Source: Symbiodinium microadriaticum (taxonomy: Eukaryota > Sar > Dinophyceae > Suessiales > Symbiodiniaceae). From it: a DNA stretch of 64,000 nucleotides. Within the stretch, counting starts at the first letter, position 1; every line of letters starts with the position of its first letter. Below the pieces are notes generated by a model. It did no database searches. It was not told the origin of the DNA and was given only the letters and a program-made list of their open reading frames with translations. Where the stretch lies: NCBI GenBank assembly GCA_001939145.1, contig LSRX01001540.1, forward strand, positions 58,258-122,257, written 5' to 3'. Both the position numbers and the translations under genes were made by a program. Positions 12,217-24,639 of this stretch are shown piece after piece.

Positions 12217-12411
12217 GTGTGCTCTTGTTGGTTTGCTTGTTCGCTCGTTTGTTGGATTGTTTGGTTGCTTGGTTGCTTGGTTGCTCGGTTGCTCGGTTGC
12301 TTGGTTGGTTGGTTGCTTGGTTGGCTGGTTGCTTGCTTGGCTGCTCGGTTGCCTGCTTGCTTGCTAGCTTGCTTGGTTGGGTGGCTGGCTGGCTGGCTGG
12401 CTGGCTGCTAA
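12217..12411. repeat. (GGTTGCTT)n-type minisatellite
   Basis: GGTTGCTTGGTTGCTCGGTT repeats grade into (GGCT)n at the end. All frames give Leu/Val/Cys/Trp/Ala-rich low-complexity peptides, so it is not called coding. Confidence 0.85.
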
Positions 12412-13522
12412 ACCCGTGACCGAATCCCGCCGCCCTAACCTGTTCAGCGTCTAAGCCGTAGACCTGAAACCCGAAACCAACGTCAAACAGCCCTAGAGCA
12501 ACCCCCGTAAGAACTAGACCTGAACAACACCAAGAGATCGGACCCTAAACCCTAAACCCAGAACTTCCGGCACGGCCTGCATTGGCGACACAGAACTCCT
12601 CTTTTGAGGCACATGCGTGGCACGGCAGCGAGGCCTGCGAAAGTCAAAAGCCAGGACCTCTGGTGTTTGGTGCTAATGCCTGCTAGGGAGGATGTTCAAC
12701 TCTTCCAAAAAAAACCCAACAGAACCGAGAATTTTAGGACTCCAGGTTTGGAGCTGGGGTGAGCGCTGCTTCTCTTGCGTTGCTTTGCAACCCTCCTATC
12801 TACTCCGGGATGAGATTTCATTTGCCAGTGAGTTGACCTCCGGCCCTACATGCGAGGGTTCATAGTACACATATTCCGAAACGGAACCCTGAGTCGCAAA
12901 CGAGAAACTCCTGCACTATCCGAATTTGCCACATTCGCACCTGACCATCGGTGGCGTGGGTGGATTCAGCGGTGCCACAGGAGCTGAAGCCTTCAGCATT
13001 GCAGCTGTTTGGGTAATTTTGCGGTTTAGGATTGTGTCAAACTGCAATGCATACATATGGCATAGGGCTCTTTAAAATTTACGGCTTAAGGTATCAGTTA
13101 AGTTGGATATCTTACGTGTTGTATTGATCTATGGTTTGGGTCTCTTGGTTTCGCGGGTGCAAATCCAGCATGTGCGGAGTTTGGGCGTTCCTGGACTTTG
13201 TGGCAGGGGTTTAGGGTTTAGGGCTTCGGGTTTGAAGCCGTAGGGGTTCAGGGCTTACAGCTCAGCTTCTCGGTTTTTTCCAAGCACCGTCTTCTTCCAG
13301 TCTGGCACATGATCAATCCGGCTACGACTGGGGGAAGACACCGAAGCAACCTGTCGTTGTGGGCTGGTATAGGTACAACATCAATCCTAAACCCAGGGCA
13401 GAAGGCTCGTGCTGTGCCTTCCGTCACGTGCGCGAATTCATTCCCCGAGCCCTCTGCCCTCTACAGCCTTCACCCCAAGCCCTAACAACCCCAGACCCTG
13501 AACTGGGCCCTGAACCCTCAGA

Positions 13523-13595
13523 CCCTAAACCCTAAACCCTAAACCCCTAAACCCCTAAACCCCTAAACCCTAAACCCTAAACCCCTACACCCTAA
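13523..13595. repeat. Interstitial telomere tract, C-strand on +
   Basis: CCCTAAA and CCCCTAAA units in tandem. This is the left half of a divergent pair with 13737-13881. Confidence 0.85.
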
Positions 13596-13736
13596 ACTGC
13601 CCTAAACTGGAAACCCAAACCCAACNCAGACGCGAGCACGCCGCGGCGGTCGGTCGCCAGAAACAGGCACCAGCCGGGCCTCTGCTCGCTTCGGGGGGTC
13701 GGGGCTTTGCGGATTTAGGTTGGCTTAGGGCTTCGG

Positions 13737-13881
13737 ATTTAGGGTTGGCTTAGGGTTTAGGGTTTTGGGTTTTGGGTTTTGGGTTTTTGGTTTAGGGTTT
13801 TGGGTTTAGGGTTTAGGGCTTAGGGTTTAGGGTTTAGGGCTTAGGGTTTAGGGTTTAGGGTTTAGGGTTTAGGGTTTAGGG
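13737..13881. repeat. Interstitial telomere tract, G-strand on +
   Basis: TTTAGGG units in tandem, the last six or so nearly perfect, preceded by TTTTGGG variants. It points away from the C-strand tract at 13523-13595, about 140 bp to the left. Confidence 0.9.
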
Positions 13882-13884
13882 ATG

Positions 13885-16800
13885 CAAGGTTTAAGAATAG
13901 AGGTCCAAGAAAAAAACCGGGGCATACGGGTTTTATGGTTTCGGGGTGTTCGGGTGTTCGTTCGGTTTCGGGTCTAACCATATAACAATAAGAGTTTCTG
14001 CTTGAAGCTCTGGGAGTTTTAAACTTGTAAAATCCCTAAACCCTGAACCCTCAAGAATGAAATTGCTATAACTTCTTAGTCCGTGTTTGTAACCACAGCT
14101 GCGGCCGAGCCCGGCCCAGCCCCCCAGACCAAAATCAAAATGAAGTTGCAAAAGAAAAACTTTGAACGGAAGTTGTACGTCGGCCACTTCCGAGGTAGTT
14201 TCTAGATGTCTTTAAGCTGGAGGCTAATAACGGAACAAAACCTCCAACCGTCAATCCCAGGCCCAGCCCCAGCTCCAACATTCGCCTAGCCCAGCTAGCA
14301 GGTTCCAGCCACCGCAACCGGCGACGCCAACCCAGCCCCAGCCTAGCCCAGCTCGGTCCGGTCCCCCACCCAGAGTAACCACCATTCTGGTTTTAAAGTC
14401 TCGCGAAGCCCTACTAAAGCCATATCAAGAGTACATTTGTCAAGCGCTTCTCTCATGTAGCAACTCCCACAAGTCTGATCCGACGTTTCCAATCTTGAGT
14501 ACCCGCGACGTTCGAAGCCTGCGAGGGTTGAAGCAAGTTTAACATTCCTGTAGATGCAGATTTGGGAATCTTCATTCATCATGGTCAAACTTCATGTTTA
14601 CGCCTTCAGGTGCAACTGCACTGCACCAACGAATGTGCATAATCGAATGCCACGATATCAGCTAGCCTTTCTGTCCGCTGCACTCCAGGAAAAACATCCA
14701 CCCCGGGCGAAGGGCTCTGAAGGCTCCTCCAGAACGCTTTGTAACACAACAGCAGCCTGCAGAAGAGTCTACGAGGGATGAAGACAATGCAGAGTCCGGA
14801 GGGGTAACCCACAGCCCAGCCCAGGCCACAGCCCACCGCCCCCAGCAGCCCACAGCAGCCCGCAGCCCAGCCCAACAACCCAACCCACAGCCCAGCGCAG
14901 CCCCAACTTCAAAATCAAGTTCCAAAAGGATAACCTGGCCAAAACGTTTCGGTCAGAACGTTTTCGGCACCCAAACCCTTAACAATTTCTATAAACCCTA
15001 AACCGAGGGTTTAGAGTTCGGGTTTCAACTTTTGAGGCCAGTCGGCTAGCGATGGCAAACGAGCCTGCACAACAGTATCCTGGCGATGGGGGTGGGTGTC
15101 CCTTGTTGCAGGCAGTGATCCCCGCAGCGCTTCTTTGAAAAACTCGTGCAGGCAGATCTAAATAATAGCCCAACAAGAACCAGAAGCCCTGCAGAGGGCT
15201 CGGGTGGCCACTTTTGCCACCTGCATCCGTAGTCGGCACGCTTCAAAAAGCCATCGACACTCCCCAACACAAAAAATACACCGTGTTGGCGCCGGCCTGT
15301 GCTGCTGCCAACCAGTCACAGTGCTGGTTGGGCCGCCATTGCGATGAGACCTGCGATGAAAATGATGTCTTGAAGCCACGGCCATGCTAGCTCCAGCCAG
15401 AACAAACCCCTGAAACCTTAAACCCGATGATTGACAATGCAATATAGTTTGCAACACCGGACATCAACCAGAAATAAGCATGCAACACGCAGTGCTCACT
15501 ACTTGCAAAACTGACTCCTAACTGCAGGTCGATATTCAATCAGACCACCTTGGAATGCTTCGAAGTTTCTATAAAGCACCGCCTTCGAATCGTAGGAAGC
15601 CGGGCCACCCACCTTGAACTCCTGAAGCTTAAGGCGCATGAAAGGACGTTACACATGTGTCCATCTACGCGTATATGTGTTTACATATGTAAGTGTGTGT
15701 GTTGTTCGTGTATATATGTATGTATATATATATATATATACACGGCATATGTGGAGACCGAAACAGCCAGCTCGATGGTATACTGAAACATGCAGGAGAG
15801 AACAAAGGAAACCAGATTGCCAAGTGTCGTGGCTCGCGTTCTCTAGCCGTGGCATGTCCATACCCGACCCATTCGCTCAAGCCCCGGAAGGAACATTGGG
15901 TTTAGGGTTTAGTTGACCGTGCGCCATGCCCAACTGCCTTGCTCCCGCACTGCCTTCTGAAGACCTCTTCGACTGAGGGATGAGGTCCATGAAAACCACA
16001 TGACGGGCTCTAGAGTTTATAATACTTAGGGTTTATTTCCCTTGAAGCTACCAAACCCTCCTTTAGGGCTTCGCCCCGAAGTCCCACCGGAGTAGCGGCC
16101 TGAGAAGCCGCCATCTCGCCCTGCCTTCCTGATAGCCAAACGCTCGCGAGCCAGATCGGCGGATCAGAAGCACGTTTAGGGGCTAGGGGTTAGGGGTTTT
16201 GGGTTTAGGGATTTTAGGGTTTAGGACTACCACCACCCCACCCGAAGTCAACGAACCACCTGACGCAGGTCTCTGTTCTGTCGCGTGCTGACCTGAGGCT
16301 CTCAAACGGGAGCTGCTTCAGCACACCGGCAGGATGGTGCAGAGGCTGGCATCTGCATGCATGTGCGGCTGACATCCTTGCAAGGACTTTACTCCAAGTG
16401 GAGAAACCCTAGACCAGAAATCCTATCCTGAAACCGCAAGCCCTAAATCCTAGACCCTATACCGCAACCTCCAAATCCCACTCTAAGCCTGCGGATCTGT
16501 CTGTTTTCAGAACGTCGCCTCGCAGGGTGGCAGCACGCCTCCGCTCCTGCTTCCAGCATATTTCCGAAAAGCTAGACACCAGGGCCCCCAGGAGCAAGTC
16601 ATCATTGGTCTAAGAGTACTCATGTTAGAATTTTATTAGTAGCAATGTTATCATGGCTAGCACTACTTTTGCTACAAAATATTTGTTCTTGGTCTTGTTT
16701 GTCGTTTAAGATAATTAACATTGCTAGCGATACTACTGTTACTATTAAAGTAAGTGCACTCTTACTATTTTTGCAAGGTCTCCATGCGGCATCTCCATAA

Positions 16801-17670
16801 GGATCCGAGCATGCAACTAAAGCGGGTTTCGGGCGTTTTGGCTTAGGGTTTAGGGTTCAGGGTTTAGGATGTAAGGCTTACTGTTCCATGATATGCATCA
16901 TTTCTTCAGATGCCCTGCTGGGAGCACTGGCGCTCTGTCGGCAAGGACTGCCAGAACATTCATATGACCTTCAGGCAACTTTGGCACGCGATTCTCACCA
17001 AACCCCAATGCTCAAACCTTAACCGACCCTGACCACTACAAATGTGACAAAGTAACAGCAGCAGGCGGGAACTGTCTCTTAGGAAACGTAGTATAGGGGC
17101 CTTACCAGGCAGCATGCTCTCCCGTAACCTCGTTCGGGAACCCGACAGACTAGTAGTGCTGAATATTTCGACCCCTCTATCAACCAGGTACAAGCAATAT
17201 CTGGACCAAACCACCGCCAAACCCTGTCACCAATCGAACTCGTAGAAGCAACTGGGAAACCCTGGTAAAGCGCTTATGAGACCTAACACGCACAAAACCT
17301 TCCAAAAGCCTCAATCTCCAAAGACAGCAACAAAAACTCTCAACCCCAAGACCCTAAAGCCCCCCTAAACCCTAAACCCTAAACCCCAAAACCCCAAAAC
17401 CCTAAAGGCCTAAAACTTGGCCTTTGGCCAACTCAGGGGGCTTTCCCACCCCAAGACGAGCAGCAGCTGGGTCATAACCCCCAAAGATCCCCCCAGTGAA
17501 GGGAACCAGGGGCTACTAAAATAGGTATGCAGATAGACAGAAAGATTGATAGATAAACACACACACACACATGCGTTTTCCATAACAAAAGCTCCACGAT
17601 CTTTGGCTGTAGCCTCCACATGCTCTTCACTGGGGGTCTCCCGGGGAGTCTGCGAGGAGTCAGAGCCCAA
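13885..17670. other. Gene-poor stretch
   Basis: No defensible gene. It includes CCCAGC-rich patches (about 14100-14360 and 14795-14905), a TA run at about 15709-15742, telomere-like pieces near 15900, 16185-16225 and 17370-17405, and an AT-rich patch at about 16610-16770. Confidence 0.4.
14795..14905. repeat. CAGCCC-rich minisatellite
   Basis: Irregular CAGCCCA / CAGCAGCCC / CAACCC units. Similar words appear at about 14110-14350. Confidence 0.6.
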
Positions 17671-17674
17671 CAAC

Positions 17675-17776
17675 GGTTCCTTTAAGGGTTCCTTTAAGGG
17701 TTCCTTTAAGGGTTCCTTTAAGGGTTCCTTTACGGGTTCCTTTACGGGTTCCTTTAACGGTTCCTGTAAGGGTTCC
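17675..17776. repeat. 12-bp tandem repeat GGTTCCTTTAAG
   Basis: Eight copies start at 17675 and then every 12 bp, the first five identical and the later ones with single changes, plus a partial ninth. Because 12 is a multiple of three, all frames stay open: the minus strand reads as KEPL repeats within an open stretch of about 135 codons (17410-17817) and the plus strand as FKGS repeats. No flanking domain supports a gene. Confidence 0.9.
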
Positions 17777-18368
17777 CTGACCAGCTTGAGCAGCAGGTAG
17801 CAGAGGATGGGTTGCAAAGTCTGACGATGTGGGATCCTTCGTGTGTTGGGTTTCGCGCTTCGGGCTTAGAGTTGACTATGGGTTTCCGGTTTACGGTTTG
17901 GGGTTCAGAGTTGCATGCTTCATGCTTGATATCTCCACGCTCTGTATGGATGTAAGCTTTAGGGTTAGAATAGTGCCGAATACCGTAAGAACCTTCTGTT
18001 GGATGTGCAGAAGGTTTAATTTATGAGAATAACGTGTTTCTTTTAAGTGCACTAGCCCCTTTCTCTTGCAGAAGCTTGCTCCATATGGAGCCTGCACGTC
18101 AAAAACGTGTAGGGTTGAAGGATTCGGCTTGCGTGCTTAGCAGCTCTCTGTTAAGTATGGTGTTCAATCCTCCGTGTTTAGCGCATGGGAATTCATCCGT
18201 GTTACCTCTCAGCCAGCGTTGCAGGGTGTGGGCTTCGTCCTTTAACTCCCCAAAACTGTGGCAAGATTATGGGGTTCTTGAGTTCAGAACAACGGGGTTG
18301 GGTCGCTGTGCGCACGAGGCGCCCGAAGTCGTGTTCCTGCCAGTAAAGGGTGACACTTTTAAAAAAAT

Positions 18369-18580
18369 GATAAGCATCAAAAAATACCATGGTAGCCATT
18401 AAAACAAAATTGATAAGCATCTAAAAAAATTGATAAGATGGCTTAGGCTTTAGACGGTAGCCATCGAAAAATGATAGGCATCAAGAAAAAAATTGCATGG
18501 AGGGTTTAGGATGTTTCAAGGTGTTTATCAATTTTTTTAGATGCCTATGAATTTTGTTTAGATGCTTATCAATTTTTTGA
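18369..18580. repeat. AT-rich inverted repeat / hairpin cluster
   Basis: The arm 18409-18436 (starting ATTGATAAGCATCTAAAAAA) is the reverse complement of 18525-18552 at 26 of 28 positions. Extra copies of TGATAAGCATCAAAAAA and its complement TTGATGCCTATG lie at 18368-18385, 18470-18490 and 18556-18588. No gene is within it. Confidence 0.8.
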
Positions 18581-19704
18581 TGCCTATGCCTGCCAGTTCC
18601 GTGTGTTTCTGGGACGACAATCGTGCTTGTAGGACACGGTTCCCTAAACCTAAACCCTACACCCTAAACGGCTGGGTATGCAACGGATAGGTGCTGTTTA
18701 AACCTTGGGGGTCTATGCTGGCAGGATATCTTTCCGTTCCGAGTGATGGAAGCTTAAGGTCTTGGTTCTTTGTTAGTTGCTGTATCCGTCTGTTCAGCTT
18801 GTGCTTAGCTTAAGTGCTACGGTTTAGCGCTCAATATCTGTCCGGTATGGGCTGAAAAGAGTGCTTTACGGAGGAATTTTACGGGTTTTGAGTCTAGTGC
18901 TTCGGGCTTTATGTTTACTACCTCTCCGTTGAAGGTCCGTCGATAATTTCACAACTAAGGCGCAAGGTTTCGGGTTTAGCATTTACTTCTCTGCTAGGTA
19001 TGGGTTGAAGGCTTGGGGTTTAGAGCTTCAGGTTGGTGTTTAATGTCTCTCTCTCTCTCTCTCTCTTCTTCCACTGGGCATGAGGAACTGTTTAGGTCCC
19101 CCGGCCGCTCGTTGACACTTGCAGCCACCACTGGGCCGTTAGAGAAAGGATCCAAGTAGACGCCCTTGATACCTACACCGGACCTCCCAAGGCCTACTTG
19201 AGGTTCAGGGGACTTTGTAAGTAGGGTTAGAAGTCAAGTAACCATAGTTAGAACTACTTTAAAACCCCAGTGGGGGCACCTAGACCCCCACTTACTGAGT
19301 CCCCGGATTCTCGACGTGCACTCTCGGCCGTAGGTCCGAAACTCTAAAGCCCCTGAACTCTCCAATCCCCCTTTGCCCAGAAGCCTAGGTGCTCATAGGG
19401 GGGCCGGAATGACTAGTCATACTGTTGCTGGTATAAATCCTGCACTACCTGAAGGACGCTAAACCATGGGAATTCTGGTACCTTCCTTATCTTGGGTCAT
19501 GCAGGATTTCTCTATCATCAAGCATTCTGCTCCTGAGGCTCCCAGACTTCTAACATCTCAAAGGATCTTGCAGTGTAGTGGAGTATCTTATCGTATCATA
19601 GAGTAGCTGATAGCCGCTCTCCGCTCAACATGGGGAAGCTGGCCCCATGTGTTCTGGGGCTTTAAGGAGACCGTGAAAACATCACAAAGTTTCATCTGAG
19701 GGAA

Positions 19705-19786
19705 GTGACTTAACTCTTTCTCTCTCTCTCTCTCTATCTCACTCTCGCTGTCTCTCTCTCCCTCTCTCTCTCTCTCTCTTTCTCTC

Positions 19787-19842
<56 letters not shown>
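19705..19842. repeat. (CT)n microsatellite
   Basis: Long CTCTCT tract with TTT, ATC and GTC interruptions. A shorter CT tract lies at about 19045-19064. Minus-strand frames read as Arg-Glu repeats and are not called coding. Confidence 0.9.
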
Positions 19843-20010
19843 AGTTTTTGGGACTGTTTTAGGTTGAGTAGCTGAGGGTTTGCGGCAATGCTTTCGTGTT
19901 TTTGTGTGTATGCCTGGTACGTTTGGAGTCATCATGCTTAGGGTATAATGCATTGTCGAATGTCTTTCTGTTGCTGTATGGGCTGACGTGAGCACAGACT
20001 TGAAAGATTT

Positions 20011-20133
20011 AGGGTTTAGGGTTCAGGGGTTTAGGGGTTTAGGGTTTAGGGTTCAGGGTTTAAGGATTTAGGGGTTTAGGGTTTAGGGGTTTAGGGTTTA
20101 GGGGTTTAGGGTTGAGGGTTTAGGGTTTAGGAA
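20011..20133. repeat. Interstitial telomere-like tract (TTTAGGG)n
   Basis: TTTAGGG with TTTAGGGG and TTCAGGG variants, G-strand on +. Confidence 0.85.
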
Positions 20134-21740
20134 ACAGGGAGAGGTTAAACAGCAAAACCCGAGATGCGAACCAGGCCTTGCGCCTTGCGGTCTTCGGGGT
20201 TCGGGCTCCCTGGGCTGCTAATCATGGTCCTACTCACAATAAGAGTCATAAGAATAACAACCATCATAACGAATAATAGCCAGAATCATAATCATAATAA
20301 TCATAGCAGTAACAATCATAATAACAATAAAAAGCAATACTAATACTAATACTAACAGTAATGGTGATGTCTTTGTTCTTCAGGCCTCGAGAGCGCTCAC
20401 GCATCGGCTTGACTCCAGGAACTCAACCCAGGAAGATCGGCAGCACCATCTGGCGCCAACTGCCGAGACACGTCTCCCGAACCGTAGCACGGCACGTCGC
20501 ATCTGAGTCTTCACAAGAAGCAGAAAGCTGCATTATTGTCCCGCAACCTCATCCCCATCCTCCGATTCTTGGGGGGTTTACGAGATGTTCGGGACACGGT
20601 CACGGCAGAAGGGGCGGTGCGCAGACCTTTCGCCCATCTCGGAATGCCTCGCACGTGGCTCCGCAACCCTCATTAACAGCCTTAAAAAAAAAAACAACAA
20701 ATCGACATCCCTAGAAGGCTAGTCCTATGGCCCACGGAGGCTTTTGAAAATCTCCCCGAAAACAGAGGTGACGCTGGCCCTTGACCGGCTCCTGTAGTGA
20801 CGAGGGTTGTAGAAGGCGGCTCCGGTGGGGAGCTTACCATCGCAGGTAACTCTAGTTGTCACAGTAGGGGCAACAACGGTAAGAGGAGGAGGAGCCGCAA
20901 CAGTAGAGGGTTGCTGTACTAGGATCACTCACGCAAGTTTGTCTCTCATTCAACGGCCGAAGGCTAGCGCGAAGCCACGGCGATCACCCCACCGTCGTCT
21001 CACTGCCGTGGCTCATCGGGGCACAGCAGCTCAGAGATCTTGAACATCTTTGAGTCGATTTCTGACAGGCTAGGCTCTGCGGTCGGTGCGGTCGGTCGGG
21101 CTTTGCGGGGCCTGCATATCTAAAGTGCATGGACGGCTGTGGTTTCACTGAGGCTCCACAGGTCATCAAAACGAAGACTTCGGCCCATCCGCTGTGACGG
21201 TGTGTGGCTAAGGTTTCACGGCTCAGGGTTCGAGAAGCACAGTCGCAGTCTTCATCTAGAATCTGGAGGCCAATGTTCTGCATTCTGATACCAAGACTGA
21301 TGCTATTCTGCTAGGTATTTGTGGAGAACATCCGTTAGGTTGCTCCACAGTCTGTTCAGACTAATGCCAACAACTTGTCCAACTGTGCTGACAGTATAAC
21401 CGTTCCGAAGCTTCAGAACCCCCTTCATGCTCATGCCAGTATTCATTGATCTGCTATCAAGGCTTATAATCTCATCAGGATGCAGCTTCGACTCATGACC
21501 ATATCGCATCAATATTCGTTCGGGCAGCCGTACGAAGATTCATACTCACAGGTCTTGCACATCAATGTGATGACTCACATGCACAAGTATGCCGCACCTT
21601 CGTACTACCTGGTGACCACATAAGTCTAGTTTTCATTTTCCACGGTCATGCAAAACACTTACCATCTTCTCTGCTGTGTATACAGCTGCTGGCACGAGCA
21701 GTACATCTTTCCTGTGCGCTCATGCTTGTTCATATGTGGG

Positions 21741-21821
21741 TAGTTCTCTAAATTAGGAACCCAATAGGCGGCACCCCTATAAAAAGGACCCTTAACAGAC
21801 CCTCCCTAATCTAGAGAACTA
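21741..21821. mobile_element. MITE-like element, 81 bp, with 16-bp terminal inverted repeats (copy 2)
   Basis: TAGTTCTCTAAATTAG (21741-21756) and CTAATCTAGAGAACTA (21806-21821) are inverted repeats with one mismatch. The interior holds GGCACCCCTATAAAAAGGACCCTTA, shared in type with 1972-2070 and 29643-29745. The ends begin with TA, compatible with a TA target, but this cannot be separated from the repeat itself. Confidence 0.7.
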
Positions 21822-22160
21822 ATGTGCCCACTTTGAGTATCAATCTGTCTTGTCGCATTCACAGTCAACCTCATCGTCATGTCAACACTCATCAGTTTGA
21901 CGTGTATGGTTCCAGCCTGCTGTCATGATGTTTGACATGATCACCAAGCCCAAAGCATGACCTGCCGCATTAAACTCCGAAAGCCCAGGCCCGTAGGCGC
22001 GAAGCAACGCTGAGCCTAAACCCTAAATCCTACGAACACCGACCCAATAAACCTTACAAACCCTAGACCTAAACGTCACATTTTTCCGAGCTCCGGGCTG
22101 TGCAGACCTTCTTGTTACCGAGCAGCATTCAACTCGTACCTGCAAACCACTGGGACCCCA

Positions 22161-22305
22161 TAGCGGTAGCAGCCTACTATATTATTTCAGCAATTACTAC
22201 TAGAAAAACCATCTAGCAACTAAATAGTAACCATCGCAGTAGCAGCCTACAACATTATTCAATAATTACTACTAGAAAAACCAAATGTAACAACTAAATA
22301 GTAAT
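22161..22305. repeat. 73-bp tandem duplication
   Basis: Two adjacent copies share GTAGCAGCCTAC, ATTACTACTAGAAAAACCA and CAACTAAATAGTAA with a 73-bp offset. Copy 2 has several substitutions. Confidence 0.8.
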
Positions 22306-22444
22306 ACTGTTAAGGGCTTGGGGTTTGGGGTTTAGGGGTACTGGAATTATAAGACTACTAAGGGTCGTACATATCTATATGTAGGTTTAATACGAGTACT
22401 ATTGAGGAGCTATATTTCTATTTTTTGAACAAGGAGCTTGTCTA

Positions 22445-22470
22445 TATATATACATACATACATACATACA

Positions 22471-22501
<31 letters not shown>
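22445..22501. repeat. (ATAC)n microsatellite
   Basis: About a dozen uninterrupted TACA units after a short TATATA run. Confidence 0.9.
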
Positions 22502-23154
22502 GTTATGAATATATTAATATGATACTGGTCCAAAAATGGTACTATTACAGGATATGATAAATATAGTAACGGCACCATAAAGGGCCCTATGTGCCTGCAT
22601 TATACTGCATTATAGCTGTAGTAAGGGTGCAATCAACTGCTGCTGAGTTGGGTAGTATCCACGGCTTACACAGCTACTGGTAGCAAAGATCCGGATAAAC
22701 TGCGGACAAAGCCGTCAACCAAAAACCCATGCCTTCATGCTTAATGAATTCCTACCACCTATCGCTTCGCTCAACGCTTAAACTGTCTGCTGCATTTATG
22801 CCGAGGTTGGAAATTTGGCGATGCTTTCTTGATGTGGATCCGTGAAACCTAGAATAAACTGGCAACAGGTTCGGGGACTTCAGGGACAGGGAACAGGAGT
22901 AATTCATGGGAGCCTGCCCCCATGAAGTGTGCAAGCACGCAACTCAGAAGCCCCTACTGCAGCCTGAAAGGCCCGAAACCCTAAAGCATCTTTGCACCTC
23001 CCCTCAACCCCTACATCCTAAAGCCCAGAACCCCGGAAGCTCACCTAAACCCCCAAAACCCCCTCAAAAACCCCGAAGCTCCGGAATTTCTCAGGTTTGC
23101 GCTTTGTGGCTGTCGCCGCAGCCAACAGGGGCGGACTGGTGAGCACCACCGGGC

Positions 23155-23262
23155 TTTGGGCTTTGGGTTTAGGGTTTAGGGCTCTGGGCGCTTTAGGGGC
23201 CTTAGGGGCTTTAGGGCTTTAGGGCTTCAGGGTTTAGGGTTTTGGGGCCTTTGGGTTTGGGG
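23155..23262. repeat. Degenerate telomere-like block, G-strand on +
   Basis: GGGTTTAGGGTTTAGGGC with GGGCTTT and GGGGCCTT variants. Confidence 0.65.
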
Positions 23263-23667
23263 CAAGTTTAGGATTCACGGTCCCGGTGCTCGCAGCAAGA
23301 TAGAACGGCTTTGACTACTGTCACTAAGCCTGGCAACGACGGTCAGTGCAATAGAGCGACCAGCGACACGCCATGGATATCCATAGCAAGTTCGGGGCCT
23401 TGGGTGCAGGGACTGCATCTGCGGAGGTAAGCCGCATATGTGATGCCAGTCGAGACTTTCTAACTGTCCTCAAAATGTTCCAGGCAAAGTGTGGAACAAA
23501 CCCCTCCAATCAAACTCAAAGCCTACAGAACAGAGAAAAGGTCCCACAGAGGAACTGGCTTGACTCCCTATATGCTAGATCTTAGACCCTCAAACCTCGA
23601 ACTCCCGAGTGTCCGAAACGAATCCCATGAATAATGGAAGTACACTGCCCCTGAACCAACCCGTCCC

Positions 23668-23832
23668 AAAACCCTAAACCCCAAAGCCCCGAAACCCTAA
23701 ACCCCTAAACCCCTAAACCCTAAACCCTTAAACCCCAAAGCCCCTAAACCCTAAACCCGTAAACCCTAAGCCCCTAAACCCCTAAACCCTCAACCCTAAA
23801 TCCCAAAGCCCCGAAACCCCAAACCCTAGAAA
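23668..23832. repeat. Degenerate telomere-like block, C-strand on +
   Basis: CCCTAAACCCCTAAACCC with CCCCAAAGCCC variants. Confidence 0.75.
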
Positions 23833-24639
23833 AGAAACCGAGCACCGTACCAGCTCCGGTCGGTTCTTAGCCTCTTTTTGGTGCAGGGGCGGGGGATATG
23901 AAGCTGCAAGCTTTAGTGTTTAGGGCTTAGGGGTTTAGGTTTAGGAAATCTGGTTTGCTTGGCGGGTTTTGGGCTTGTGATTAAGGGATTCTGGGATTCG
24001 AGGGCCTAGGGATTGGTAGGGTGCTCTGTCTGAGGCTTGGCTTCACTCGCTGGAGACTCTGCATAGGGCTTGGGTGTCCAGGTTTTGCAGCATCGGCTGC
24101 TTGGGCTCAGGCCCCAACCTAGCTAAAACTCGGTGTTCAAGAAGCTTCGGACCCCTAAAGCACAAGACTCTGGCCGCTTCTTGGCCACGCTTGGTTGCCG
24201 GAATCTCTCCACTGCAAAGCTCGGACAACCTTTGGCGAATCCCGACAAAAGCCCGCTCCGCTCCTGAAGGCGAAGCCGTAATCCTAAAGCTCACGAATAG
24301 GAAACCTTGAACCTCAGCCGTCACCCAAAAAACTGAACAGCACCGACGCCGTGAACCCACCAGCCCAGGCCCCGTCCAAACCCTGCAAACCCTAAACCGT
24401 AAACCCTAAACCCCAAACCCCTAAACCCTAACCCAAGCCCTATCCGTCTCGGGAGTTCCGGAAACTGTCGGGTTCTCTCCGCCTCGCGGCCGCTGTTGCC
24501 GCACCGAGCAGTGGAGGTGCTGCGGATGCCCATCTGAACCTTCAGAAGCTCTCGATTGCCCTATAGGGTTTATAGGGCTTAGGGTACCTCAGGGCTTAGG
24601 GCCCTGAGGGCTTAGGGTTTAGGGCTTGGGGCGTACCCA

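Larger units (their letters stand above)
18585..22160. other. Gene-poor stretch
   Basis: No defensible gene. It holds CT tracts, a G-strand telomere-like block (20011-20133), an AT-rich ATAATAATCA-type patch at about 20236-20360 and a MITE-like element (21741-21821). Confidence 0.4.

Noticed and set aside
12126..12419. Two + frames of 92-97 codons rich in Leu, Cys, Trp and Ala
   Set aside because: They are the GGTTGCTT minisatellite read in two frames.
19588..19995. Minus-strand 135-codon frame with Arg-Glu repeats
   Set aside because: Translation of the CT microsatellite.
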